The notes below the pieces were generated by a model. That model had not been told where the DNA came from. It made no database searches and saw only the letters and a list, made by a program, of their open reading frames with translations. Below, piece by piece: positions 1 to 8,849 of a DNA stretch of 15,157 nt; within the stretch, counting starts at the first letter, position 1, and each line of letters starts with the position of its first letter. The translations under genes were made by a program, and so were the position numbers. The DNA is taken from positions 1 to 15,157 of the forward strand of contig CBDUCN010000104.1 of the NCBI GenBank assembly GCA_965365655.1. The letters are read 5' to 3'. The stretch comes from JBFHNV01 sp965365655. GTDB lineage: Bacteria > Pseudomonadota > Gammaproteobacteria > HK1.

Positions 1-1
1 G

Positions 2-49
2 CCGCACTTCCACTGGGGGACGCTGCCGGATCGACCGCGCTTCGGGTGA
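2..49 (+). CDS. Possible 3' end of a convergent gene (partial)
   Basis: Frame 2 from the left edge reads PHFHWGTLPDRPRFG and then TGA at 47-49. The aromatic- and proline-rich tail looks like a genuine protein C-terminus, and it would end 18 bases before the end of the oppositely oriented mutH, a normal convergent spacing. With only 15 codons I cannot assign a family, and frame 1 is also open here, so this is a weak call. Confidence 0.3.
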   Translation, partial: PHFHWGTLPDRPRFG

Positions 50-67
50 ACGGCGGTGCGCCGGGCG

Positions 68-748
68 TCACGACGCCATCGCGTACAGCCGCGCGAGCAC
101 CGCGGCGGTGAACGCCGGGCGCAGGTAGAAGCCGCGCGGCAGGGTGCGCACCCGGTCGCCGTGCTCGTCCACGCCCCAGCGTCGGGCGCGCGAGTCCGCG
201 GCCTTCGGCCGCACCTGCAGGCACGTGCCGTGGTGGGCGGTGATCTCGGCCACCCGGCCGGTCACCACCAGGTCCATGACCTCCTCCCAGTCCGCGCGCA
301 GCGCGCGCTCCTGGTCGGGATCCGGCGACCACAGCGCGGCGCTGCCGACGCGGCGCTCGGCGAGCGGGCGTTCGGGGTCGGCCTCCACGGGCAGCCACAT
401 CACGCGCGCGAGCTTGCGCCGCACGGGGCTTCGGTCCCAGTGCGGCGCGTGCTCGTGCTCCAGCGCCAGCGTGCACACGTAGGTGGATTCCACCGGCCGC
501 CCGTCGCGGCCCACCGGCACGGTCTTGAGCTCGACGCCGATGAGCTGGAAGTCGGGCTCCGGCAGCGAGCCCGCGCTGGCGCCCAGCGCCGCCTCGACGA
601 GCTGGCCCGCGAAGCCCTTGCCGCGGCGGGTCTCGCGCGGCACGTCGCGCCCGAGCCGCGCCGCCAGCTCGCCGAGGGTCGCGCCGGCGATCTCGCGACT
701 GCGCGCGATCAGCTCGGCTTCGCTGCGCGGCGGGGTCGCGGCCGTCAC
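68..748 (-). CDS. mutH: DNA mismatch repair endonuclease MutH
   Basis: MutH nicks the unmethylated strand at hemimethylated GATC sites after activation by MutS and MutL, directing post-replicative mismatch repair to the new strand. The product has 226 residues against 229 in E. coli. The Sau3AI/MutH-type catalytic triad is visible as D66, E73 and K75 in the stretch PDFQLIGVELKTVPV, matching the family D-x(n)-E-x-K pattern. Upstream, RRGKGFAGQLVE (41-52) is the conserved DNA-contacting region, and HHGTCLQVRPKA near residue 173 is the C-terminal conserved block. The start is a GTG at 748, six bases after the stop of the preceding thiL-like small gene, with a GGAG about 13 bases upstream. It is the last gene of the minus-strand string in this window; mutS, mutL and dam are not here. 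MutH presence implies a Dam-methylating gammaproteobacterium. Confidence 0.96.
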   Translation of the reverse strand: MTAATPPRSEAELIARSREIAGATLGELAARLGRDVPRETRRGKGFAGQLVEAALGASAGSLPEPDFQLIGVELKTVPVGRDGRPVESTYVCTLALEHEHAPHWDRSPVRRKLARVMWLPVEADPERPLAERRVGSAALWSPDPDQERALRADWEEVMDLVVTGRVAEITAHHGTCLQVRPKAADSRARRWGVDEHGDRVRTLPRGFYLRPAFTAAVLARLYAMAS

Positions 749-754
749 CCGGCG

Positions 755-1186
755 TCAGCTCCGCGCCGCGCCGCCGGCCGCGGGCAACCGGCCGGTGACG
801 AACAGGGTCACCGCGTCGCCGCCGCCCGTGGTGTCGCCGCCGACCACCTGCACGCCCTCGGCGACGCAGGCCTCGTGCAGCGTCTCGGCGAATGCGCGCA
901 GCCAGCGGTCGTCGGCGCGCTCCAGGGACAGCGCGAGGGTGGCCCACGCGGGCGTGGCGCCGGCGTCGCGCAGGGCCTGCAGCGCGGCGGCCAGCGGCTC
1001 GCGGGCCGCGGCGTACGGATCGCTGCAGTCGGCGGCCGCGGCCACGGCCACCGTGACCGCGTGGCCCTGCGCATCGAGCAGCGCGGCATCGTCGCCCGGG
1101 CCCAGCGCGACGTCGCCGCGCGCCGCGCCCAGGTGTGCGAGGTAGCGCTCGATCAGCGCGAACTCGCCGCGGTGCGGCGCGCTCAC
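755..1186 (-). CDS. Short ThiL-like protein: N-terminal (AIRS/PurM-type) domain only
   Basis: The product has 143 residues and resembles only the N-terminal half of thiamine-monophosphate kinase. GEFALIERYLAHL (7-19) matches the ThiL N-terminus, GPGDDAALL (29-37) is the first metal/nucleotide motif, TPAWATLALSLE (78-89) matches the mid-domain strand, and VVGGDTTGG (114-122) is the conserved GGDTT loop. The segment where ThiL has TDTLVEGVHF reads VAVAAAADCSDPY, and KALAVNLSDLAAMGA is replaced by EPLAAALQALRDAGA, so both of those aspartates are lost. The whole C-terminal domain (DLSDGL, GDDYEL) is absent. The kept and lost motifs are the mirror image of those in the longer thiL at 2303-3214. 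It starts with GTG inside the TGA of the lytic transglycosylase gene (GTGA overlap) and is followed by mutH. It may be a subunit of a heteromeric ThiL. A decaying paralogue or a domain with another role is possible, but the intact frame and preserved motifs argue for selection. Confidence 0.8.
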   Translation of the reverse strand: MSAPHRGEFALIERYLAHLGAARGDVALGPGDDAALLDAQGHAVTVAVAAAADCSDPYAAAREPLAAALQALRDAGATPAWATLALSLERADDRWLRAFAETLHEACVAEGVQVVGGDTTGGGDAVTLFVTGRLPAAGGAARS

Positions 1187-1851
1187 GAGCTGTTCTTGGC
1201 CAGCGCCTGGTAGTACGTGATGACGCGGCGCACGTATTCCCGGGTCTCGGGGAACGGGGGAATCCGGTTGCCGTGGCGCGCGACCGCGTTCTCGCCGGCG
1301 TTGTACGCGGCCAGCGCGAGCTGCACGTCGCCGAACTGCAGCAGCAGGTCGCGCAGGTAGCGCACGCCGCCCGCGAGGTTGTCCTCCGGGTCGCGCAGGT
1401 CGCGCACCCCGTAGCGCGCGGCGGTCGCCGGCATGAGCTGCATCAGCCCCACCGCGCCGGCGCGGGACACGGCCTGCGGGTCGTAGGCGGACTCGGCCCG
1501 CACGACCGCATGCACCAGCCTCGCGTTGAGCTCGAAGCGCTGCGCGGTGCGCTCGATCAGCGGCGCGAACCGCGCGCGCCGCTTCGCGAGCGTCGCGGAC
1601 GCGCCGCGCGCCGCCGCGGCGCGGCGCTTCGAGCGCACCACGAGCACCGAGCCGGGGCCCATCGGCCGGTCCGAGAAGTGGGTCACGCCGCGCGCGTCGA
1701 CGCGCTTCCAGACGTCGCCGGCGGCGCCGGGCGCGGCCAGCGCGAGGGCCAGCGCGAGCGCGGGCACGAGGCCGATCGCAACGCCGGCGTGCGGCGCGTT
1801 CGCCGCGCGCCGCGAGCGGCCTGCCAGCGGGTCGCGAGCGGTCAGCCCCAT
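1183..1851 (-). CDS. Secreted lytic murein transglycosylase (SLT domain) with DUF4124-like N-terminus
   Basis: The product has 222 residues. Residues 22-45 (VAIGLVPALALALALAAPGA) form an export signal, so the enzyme should act in the periplasm. VWKRVDARGVTHFSDRP (47-63) is a DUF4124-type segment commonly placed before such catalytic domains. The SLT family 1 domain follows. VVRAESAYDP contains the likely catalytic E120, GAVGLMQLMPATA (132-144) is the hallmark motif, and AAYNAGENAV (181-190) and PPFPETREYVRRV (198-210) complete it. These enzymes cleave the MurNAc-GlcNAc bond of peptidoglycan to give 1,6-anhydro ends. I chose the ATG at 1851, which overlaps the end of pgpA by ten bases and leaves a normal signal peptide; the frame is open further upstream, but that part is not protein-like. 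The gene's stop overlaps the GTG of the ThiL-like small gene. Confidence 0.9.
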   Translation of the reverse strand: MGLTARDPLAGRSRRAANAPHAGVAIGLVPALALALALAAPGAAGDVWKRVDARGVTHFSDRPMGPGSVLVVRSKRRAAAARGASATLAKRRARFAPLIERTAQRFELNARLVHAVVRAESAYDPQAVSRAGAVGLMQLMPATAARYGVRDLRDPEDNLAGGVRYLRDLLLQFGDVQLALAAYNAGENAVARHGNRIPPFPETREYVRRVITYYQALAKNSS

Positions 1852-2306
1852 AGCGCCCGCCCCGCGTGCAGCAGCGCCATCGCGATCAGTCCTGCGACCA
1901 GGTCGTCCAGCATGATCCCCAATCCTCCGTGCACCCGGCGGTCCAGTACCGACACGGGCCACGGCTTGACCACGTCCAGCAGCCGGAACAGCACGAATCC
2001 CGCCGCGATCCATGCGGGCTCCGCCGGCAGCGCGAACATGGTAACCAGAAACCCCACGATCTCGTCGAACACGATGCTCGGGTCGTCGTGCGTCTCCAGC
2101 GCCCGCGCGGCCCGCCCGCACAGCCACACCCCGAGCGCGAACAGCCCGACGCACAGCGCCGCGTAGCCTGCCGGCGGCAGCGCGCTGACCGCCAGGTACA
2201 CCGGCAGCGCGGCGACGGTGCCGGCGGTGCCGGGCGCCCGCGGCGCGAGGCCGCTGCCGAAGCCCAGCGCCAGAAAGTGGCCCGGGTCGCTCAGCCGCAG
2301 CCTCAC
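1842..2306 (-). CDS. pgpA: Phosphatidylglycerophosphatase A
   Basis: PgpA dephosphorylates phosphatidylglycerophosphate to phosphatidylglycerol in the inner membrane. The product has 154 residues. Family landmarks are GFGSGLAPRAPGTAGT (15-30), the acidic segment HDDPSIVFDEIVGF (73-86) that carries the presumed metal ligands, FRLLDVVKPWPV (107-118) and GIMLDDLVAG (130-139). Hydrophobic stretches at about 31-62, 84-106 and 137-149 fit its membrane topology. The start is a GTG at 2306 lying inside the TGA stop of thiL (GTGA overlap), so translation is probably coupled. thiL-pgpA is the usual neighbour pair. The end overlaps the start of the transglycosylase gene. Confidence 0.95.
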   Translation of the reverse strand: MRLRLSDPGHFLALGFGSGLAPRAPGTAGTVAALPVYLAVSALPPAGYAALCVGLFALGVWLCGRAARALETHDDPSIVFDEIVGFLVTMFALPAEPAWIAAGFVLFRLLDVVKPWPVSVLDRRVHGGLGIMLDDLVAGLIAMALLHAGRALWG

Positions 2307-3210
2307 GCGGGGTCCCCGGCGCCCCGGAAGTGCTCGTAGCCCTGCTCGGAGATCATCGGCCGTCCGGCCTCGTCCTTGACCGAGACGCCGGTCCCGCGTG
2401 TCACCTCGCCGACCGCGGTGACCGCGACGCCGCCGTGCGCCGCGGCGCGGCGCACCGCCGCGTCGCCGCCGGCCGGGGCGGTGAACATCAGCTCGTAGTC
2501 GTCGCCCGCGGTGAGCGCGAGGCGGCGCGCCGCGGCCGCGCCGACGGCGCGCTCGAGCGCCGGCGAGACCGGCAGGTCGGCGAGGCGCAGCCGGATCGCG
2601 ACGCCGCTTCGCGACGCGACGTGGCCGGCGTCGCCGGCGAGGCCGTCGGACAGATCGATGGCCGCGGACGCGACGCCGCGCAGGCGGCGGCCGAGCGCGA
2701 GGCGGGGCGTGGGCCGGTCGAGCCGCGCGCGCAGCCAGGCGCGGTCCGCGGCCAGCGCCGCGTCCAGACGGCCCTCGGCCACGGCGAGGCCGCCGCCGGC
2801 GTCGCCCAGCGTCCCGGACACCCACACCACGTCGCCGGGCCGCGCGCCGTCGCGGGTCAGCGCCGCGTCGCGCGGCACCTGTCCCAGGACCTGCACCGCG
2901 ACCCGCCGCCGGGCGCCGGGCGCGGCGTGCACCGTGAGGCCGAGGTCGAACGCGCCCGCCGCCGCGTGCAGCGCGGGCTCGACGCGTGCGCACCAGTCGT
3001 CGCCCGCAGGCGCCTCGCACGCGGCCTGCGCGGCCAGCGCGCGCGCGCCCATCGCGGCGAGGTCGCTCAGGTTCACCGCGAGCGCCTTGTGGGCGACGTC
3101 GTGCGGGGCGGTCGCCGCGGGGAAGTGCACCCCGCTCACGAGGGCGTCGGTGGCCGCGACCAGCCACTCGCCGGCGGGGAGCCCGCCGCACGGCGCACCG
3201 AGGGTCGGGC

Positions 3211-3214
<4 letters not shown>
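2303..3214 (-). CDS. thiL: Thiamine-monophosphate kinase, long form with two active-site motifs lost
   Basis: ThiL phosphorylates thiamine monophosphate to thiamine diphosphate with ATP. The product has 303 residues (E. coli ThiL 325). Present are TDALVSGVHF (22-31), KALAVNLSDLAAMGA (43-57), the C-terminal-domain motif DLSDGL (187-192), GDDYEL (237-242) and a GYEHF end (292-296). Two motifs are missing. The normal N-terminus with GEFxLI and GDDxALL is replaced by about 15 residues (VSPTLGAPCGG) with no acidic pair, and the GGDTTRG loop reads LTVHAAPGARR (93-103). The start is a GTG at 3214 inside the TGA of the upstream response regulator. The upstream frame belongs to that conserved regulator C-terminus, so a longer start is unlikely. 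pgpA follows with a GTGA overlap. A homodimer of this protein alone should lack key metal ligands; the short ThiL-like gene at 755-1186 supplies exactly those motifs. Confidence 0.9.
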
Positions 3215-4547
<1,333 letters not shown>

Positions 4548-4551
<4 letters not shown>

Positions 4552-7520
4552 GAGGCCGCGGCCCGGCTCGCGGCGTCGCCGTCGCTCACGCCGGCGTCGG
4601 CCAGCGGCAGCGACACCGTGACCGTCGTGCCGCGTCCGCGTCCGCTGTCGATGTCGATGCTGCCGCCGTGGTCCTTCACGATGCGGTACACCACCGACAG
4701 GCCGAGGCCGGTGCCCTGGCCTGGCGGCTTGGACGTCACGAAGGGCTCGAACACGTTCGCCATCATGTCCGGCTCGATACCCTCGCCGCGGTCGCTGACC
4801 CGCAGCCGCGCGAGGCCCTCGGCGCGGTCCGTGTCCACGGTCACGGTGACCGGCGCGCGCGGCGGCGATGCGTCGATCGCGTTGGTCAGCAGGTTCACCA
4901 GCACCTGCACCACGCGCGGGTGGTCGGCGGTCACCGTGACCTCCGGGTCGCAGCCGTTGACCAGCTCCGCCTGCTTGGCCGCGCGGCTCAGGCGCACCAG
5001 CCGCATCGCCTCCTCGACGCAGTCGTGCATCCGCACGGCGCGGAACGTGCCCAGCGCCAGGCTGCCGCCGTGGCTGAAGTTCACCAGCGACTGCAGGATG
5101 TCGCTGATGCGGCCGGTCTCGTGCACGATGGCGCGCGTCACCTCGCGGGTCTCCTCGTCCTCGGTCTCGCTCTGCAGGTTCTGCGCGAGGCAGGCGATGC
5201 CGGTCACCGGGTTGCCGATCTCGTGCGCCACTCCCGCGGCGAGGCGCCCGATCGAGGCCAGGCGCTCGGCGTGCGCGAGCTCGCCCTCCAGATTATGCAG
5301 GTCGGTGAGATCCTCGACGAGGATCACCGTGCCGCCGTGGGGGTTGTCCGCCTCTGCGATCGCGGCCTTGTGCAGGTTGAACCAGCGCGTGCGCCCGTCC
5401 ACCGTGGCCTGCAGCTTGTGCAGGTGCTCCTCGTCGGAGTCCAGGCAGGCCGCGATCAGGGGGCCGAACGGCAGCGGCACCCGCGTGACGGGCTCGCCGC
5501 GCACCTCGGCGAGGCTCTGCCCGCTCAGGCGCTCCATGACGCCGTTCCAGGACGCGACGCGGCCGTCGCCGTCGACGGTGCACGCGCCCAGCGGCAGGTC
5601 GCGCAGCACCTGCTGGTGGTAGCGGCGCAGCCGGTCGAGCTGCGCCGCGACGCCGTCGAGCCGCGTCTGCGAGCGTTCCAGGCGTTCCTCGATGAGGCGC
5701 AGGCTGCCGGCGAGGGCGGCGCGGGCGGTGGTGTCGGTCTGCAGGCGCTCGTCCACGATCATGCGCGACAGCATCGGGCCCAGCAGGCCCGAGAGGTTGC
5801 GCTCGATGCGCTCGCGCAGGCGCCTGAGCTGCGCCGGGTCCTGCTCCCCGGCGTCCATGTCGAGGTCCTCGAGCGCCTGGCGCACCTCCGCGGCCGCGGC
5901 GGGCGGTCCGAGGATGTACGCGAGCTGCTGCTCGAAGTGCTCCGGGGAGCTCACGCCGACCAGCGCGCCGCCGGGCAGCGGGTAGCTGTTGGCGCGGCAC
6001 GCGTCGGCAGCCTGCAGCTCCTCGGGGCTCTGCGCGGAGAACAGCGACACCGCGAAGAACAGGCTCGCGTTCACGCTGATGGACGCGAAGGTGACCAGCG
6101 ACCAGGAGTCGATGCCGGGGACCTCGGCGAGGACGGGCAGCAGCGGCGACGGGGCGATCAGCCCCGAGCGCTCCAGCAGCGGCAGCAGCAGCATCACCGC
6201 CCACACGAAGCCGCCGCCCAGCAGCCCGCAGATCATCCCGGCGCGCGTCGCACGCGGCCAGAACAGCACGCCGAACACGCCGGGCAGGAACTGAAGCACC
6301 GCGACGAAGGAGATCAGCCCGAGCTGCACCAGGCCCTGGTTGCGCTCCAGCGCGACGTAGAAGAAGTAGCCGGCCGTGATCACGACCGCGATCAGCGTGC
6401 GCCGGCCCCACAGCACCCAGCGGTACAGGTCGACGCCGGGATCCGGGTAGGTGCCGAACGGCAGCACCAGGTGGTTCAGGCACATCGCCGCGAGCGCGAG
6501 GCTGGTCACGATCATCATCGCGCTGGCCGCCGACAGCCCGCCGATGAACGCGATGAAGGGCAGGATGCGGTGCTCGCCCGAGAGCGTGATGCCGAGCACG
6601 TAGAAGTCCGCCGGCCCGTCCGGGTCCAGCGTCGTGCCCGCCCACAGGATCGCGGGGATGAACAGGTTCAGCAGCAGCAGGAACAGCGGGAAGGCCCACG
6701 ACGCGGTGAACAGCGAGCGCTCGTCCAGCGCCTCGCTGAAGGCCATGTGGAACTGGCGCGGCAGCAGGAACGCGGCGGCGAAGGACAGCAGCAGCAGCGC
6801 GATCCACGGACCCTCGCGCACCGGCGCGTAGAGCCGCTCCAGCGCCTCCGGGTGCACCTCCAGCCAGCTCTCCATGCCACTCGGGCCGCCGAACACGCCG
6901 AACACCGCGAACAGCCCCACCGTGCACAGCGCGATCAGCTTCACGAGCGACTCGAACGCGATCGCCACCACCAGGCCTTCGTGCTTCTCGCGCGCGGTGG
7001 TGTGGCGCGCGCCGAACAGCACCGCGAACAGCGTCAGCGTGATGCAGAAGCCCATGGCCAGCACCTTCGGCGGCGCTTCCTGGGTGAGCAGGCTCACCGA
7101 CTCGCTGACCGCGAAGATCTGAAGCGCGATGTACGGAAAGGTGCCGGCCAGCATGAACAGCGTGACGAGGACGCCGACGGCCTGGCTCTGGTAGCGGAAC
7201 GCGAACAGGTCCGCGAGCGACGTGAGCTGGTAGTCGCGCACGATGCGCAGGATCGGCGACAGCAGCAGCGGGGCCAGCATGAACGCGAGCGTCACGCCGA
7301 GGTATATGGCGAGGAAGTTGTAGCCCGAGCTCTGCGCGAAACCCACGCTGCCGTAGAAGGTCCAGGTGGTCGCGTACACGCCCAGCGATAGCGCGTAGGT
7401 CGCGGGATGGCGCGCGATGCGCGCCGGCACCCAGCCGCGATCGGTGGCGTACGCGATGAGGAACAGCACCAGCAGGTACAGCACGCTCACCAGGAACAGG
7501 TGGCCGAGCTCGAAGGTCAC
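4548..7520 (-). CDS. CbrA-like sensor histidine kinase fused to a sodium/solute symporter domain
   Basis: The product has 990 residues. Residues 1-about 500 form an SLC5/SSF-type multi-helix membrane domain, with many hydrophobic segments, FYGSVGFAQSSGYNFLAIYL at 55-74 and the family-like SLADLFAFRYQS at 101-112. A helical linker (about 500-640, STAC position and coiled coil) follows, then a PAS domain (about 633-745). The HisKA domain has H766 in AAGVAHEIGNPVTG. The ATPase domain shows N box NLLTNAIDA (876-884), DRGEGIE (910-916), FEPF (924-927) and GTGLGLSV (936-943). The length and domain order match CbrA of Pseudomonas, in which the transporter part is thought to bind or move a nutrient (histidine has been reported). 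The ligand cannot be read from the sequence. The GTG start at 7520 lies ten bases after the small gene upstream with no clear Shine-Dalgarno, suggesting coupling to it. Confidence 0.92.
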
Positions 7521-7530
7521 GGTACGCGCG

Positions 7531-7728
7531 CTACTCGCGGTGCCCGCGCTGGCGCCAGGCCCACGCCGACAGCGCGATCACCAGCAGCCACAGCAGGTAC
7601 GGCGCGTACCACGGGGCGCCGGACCCGGTCCACAGGTAGAGCACCGGGGTCACGAAGATCAGCACCGCGAGCAGGAACACCGCGATCACGGCGTCCAGGT
7701 AGCGGATGCGTCGACTGCTGGCGCCCAT
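7531..7728 (-). CDS. CbrX-like small membrane protein
   Basis: The product has 65 residues. A basic start MGASSRRIRYLD leads into a first membrane helix (about 12-33) and a second (about 41-57), with a charged tail RQRGHRE. A small two-helix protein encoded immediately before a transporter-fused CbrA kinase corresponds to CbrX of Pseudomonas, which has been described as co-transcribed and translationally coupled with cbrA. The assignment rests on size, topology and position, because I cannot align it. I chose ATG 7728, since the in-frame extension to 7803 would translate through a perfect hairpin. No good Shine-Dalgarno is visible before either start. The stop is TAG at 7531-7533, ten bases before the kinase start. 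Confidence 0.75.
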   Translation of the reverse strand: MGASSRRIRYLDAVIAVFLLAVLIFVTPVLYLWTGSGAPWYAPYLLWLLVIALSAWAWRQRGHRE

Positions 7729-7752
7729 GGCACCGGAGTCTAGAAGAGTGGG

Positions 7753-7807
7753 AAGAATGGTGACAGTGCACTGTTTTCGCAGAAAACAGTGCACTGTCAC
7801 CATTCTT
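7753..7807. repeat. Perfect 26-bp inverted repeat with 3-base loop, containing two copies of a 12-bp palindrome
   Basis: The left arm 7753-7778 and right arm 7782-7807 are exact reverse complements around the loop GCA. Each arm contains ACAGTGCACTGT, itself a perfect palindrome. At roughly 45% GC it stands out sharply from its surroundings. It begins two bases beyond the nusB stop (7810-7812 on the minus strand) and fills most of the 81-base gap before the cbrX-like gene. In the minus-strand transcript it would fold into a very strong hairpin, but what follows (CCCACTCTTCTAG) is not a uridine run, so it is not a classic intrinsic terminator. It could be a REP/RAYT-type or MITE-like mobile palindrome, an RNase III or attenuation site, or a double operator. 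Confidence 0.85.
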
Positions 7808-7809
7808 TC

Positions 7810-8238
7810 TCAGCGCTCCCCGGGGCGCAGCTCCCGCGCGAGGCTGTCCAGCACGCCGTTCACGTAGCGGTGGCTGGCCTCGGCGCCGAACGTGCGCGCG
7901 AGCTCCACGGCCTCGTTGATCACCACCTTCCAGGGCACGTCGGGGTGGTCCGCGAGCTCCAGGGTCGCGAGGCGCAGGATCGCGCGCTCTACCGGGTCCA
8001 GCGCCGACACCGCGCGGTCCAGGTGCGTGGTCAGCAGCCCGTCGAGGCGGTCGGCGTCGCGGATCACGCCGTCGACGAGCGCGTCGAAGAAGTCCCAGTC
8101 CACCTTCTGCATGCCGTCGCGCTCGCGGAACTCGGAGCGGATCTCGCTGCTGCTCGCGCCGCCGACCTGCCACTGGTAGATGGCCTGCACCGCGCCGCGC
8201 CGCGCCCGGCTGCGGCCGATCACCCGCGGCACGGCCAT
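7810..8238 (-). CDS. nusB: Transcription antitermination factor NusB
   Basis: NusB binds the boxA RNA of rRNA operons together with NusE/S10 and supports antitermination. The product has 142 residues (E. coli 139), all-helical by appearance. Landmarks are SRARRGAVQAIYQWQ (10-24) at the RNA-binding N-terminus, LDPVERAILRLATLEL (80-95), and the block VINEAVELARTFG (106-118) followed by YVNGVLDSLARELRP (125-139). The ATG at 8238 shares one base with the ribH stop (TGATG), so it is coupled to riboflavin synthesis genes as in most Proteobacteria. The gene normally downstream, thiL, is displaced by the cbrXAB block. Confidence 0.97.
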   Translation of the reverse strand: MAVPRVIGRSRARRGAVQAIYQWQVGGASSSEIRSEFRERDGMQKVDWDFFDALVDGVIRDADRLDGLLTTHLDRAVSALDPVERAILRLATLELADHPDVPWKVVINEAVELARTFGAEASHRYVNGVLDSLARELRPGER

Positions 8239-8735
8239 CAGCGGGCCGGGGTCGGGTGCCCGGCGGCGAGGGCGCGGGCGAGGCTCACCATCTCCAGGGC
8301 CGCGAGCGCCGCCTCGTCGCCCTTGTTGCCGTGGGCGCCGCCGGCGCGCGCGTCGGCCTGGGCGCGGTCGTCGGTGGTGAGGACGCCGAAGACCACCGGC
8401 TTCGACAGCGCGAGCGCCGCGGCGCCCACGCCGCGCGCGCTCTCCGCGCATACGTAGTCGAAGTGCGGCGTGTCGCCGCGAATCACGCAGCCGAGCGTCA
8501 CCACCGCCGCGACGTCACCGCGCCGGCCCACCCACTGCGCTGCCAGCGGCAGCTCGAATGCGCCGGGCACGCGCACGATCTCGAGGCGGGCGTCGTCGAC
8601 GCCGTGGCGGCGGAAGGTGTCCACGGCGCCGGTCAGCAGGCGATCGACCACCTCGTGGTTGAAGCGGGCGGCGACCACCGCGAAGCGCGCGTCGCCGACG
8701 TCGAACGCGGCGGCCGGGATGTCGTATGTCGCCAT
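8238..8735 (-). CDS. ribH: 6,7-dimethyl-8-ribityllumazine synthase
   Basis: RibH condenses 5-amino-6-ribitylaminouracil with 3,4-dihydroxy-2-butanone 4-phosphate to the lumazine precursor of riboflavin. The product has 165 residues, slightly longer than the usual ~155 because of a proline/alanine tail. Motifs are ARFN (23-26), VPGAFELPLAA (56-66), LGCVIRGDTPHFDYVC (81-96) with the catalytic H91, FGVLTTD (116-122) and GNKGDEAALAALEM (136-149). The start is ATG 8735. No Shine-Dalgarno is obvious, but a mini-ORF ATG-GCC-CGC-TAG ends one base before the ATG. The stop overlaps the nusB start. Confidence 0.97.
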   Translation of the reverse strand: MATYDIPAAAFDVGDARFAVVAARFNHEVVDRLLTGAVDTFRRHGVDDARLEIVRVPGAFELPLAAQWVGRRGDVAAVVTLGCVIRGDTPHFDYVCAESARGVGAAALALSKPVVFGVLTTDDRAQADARAGGAHGNKGDEAALAALEMVSLARALAAGHPTPAR

Positions 8736-8738
8736 TCT

Positions 8739-8780
8739 AGCGGGCCATCAGCGGGTCATCCGCGGGCCGTGCACGGCCCG
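8739..8780. repeat. Tandem 11-mer and 18-bp perfect palindrome between ribBA and ribH
   Basis: In the 114-base gap between ribBA and ribH, 8739-8760 is two 11-base units (AGCGGGCCATC and AGCGGGTCATC, one mismatch). Positions 8763-8780 are the perfect palindrome CGGGCCGTGCACGGCCCG, a potential seven-pair stem with a UGCA loop in the mRNA just before ribH. There is no uridine tract, so termination is unlikely. It may affect ribH translation or transcript processing. The rest of the gap is GC-rich without a recognisable element. Confidence 0.6.
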
Positions 8781-8849
8781 TCCCCGCGCGGTCCGCCGGG
8801 GAGGGGCGGCCGGGCCCGTGCGGCGTCGGGCAACGGCGGTGCGCGCGAA

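Noticed and set aside
755..1186. Short ThiL-like gene as simply the displaced 5' end of thiL
   Set aside because: It spans the whole N-terminal domain including GGDTT, overlapping residues also present in the long protein, and it diverges strongly in the shared part. A cut-and-move would not give duplicated coverage.
56..1213. Long plus-strand open frame opposite mutH and the short ThiL-like gene
   Set aside because: Its translation is arginine/alanine-rich and low in complexity with no motifs. It is a by-product of high GC opposite two clearly recognisable proteins.
7729..7803. Upstream start of the CbrX-like protein at ATG 7803
   Set aside because: It would translate the entire perfect hairpin, and MGASSRRIRYLD before the first membrane helix is a more natural N-terminus.
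7753..7807. Hairpin as a classic Rho-independent terminator
   Set aside because: There is no uridine run after the stem in either direction, and the arms are too long and too perfect for a typical terminator.
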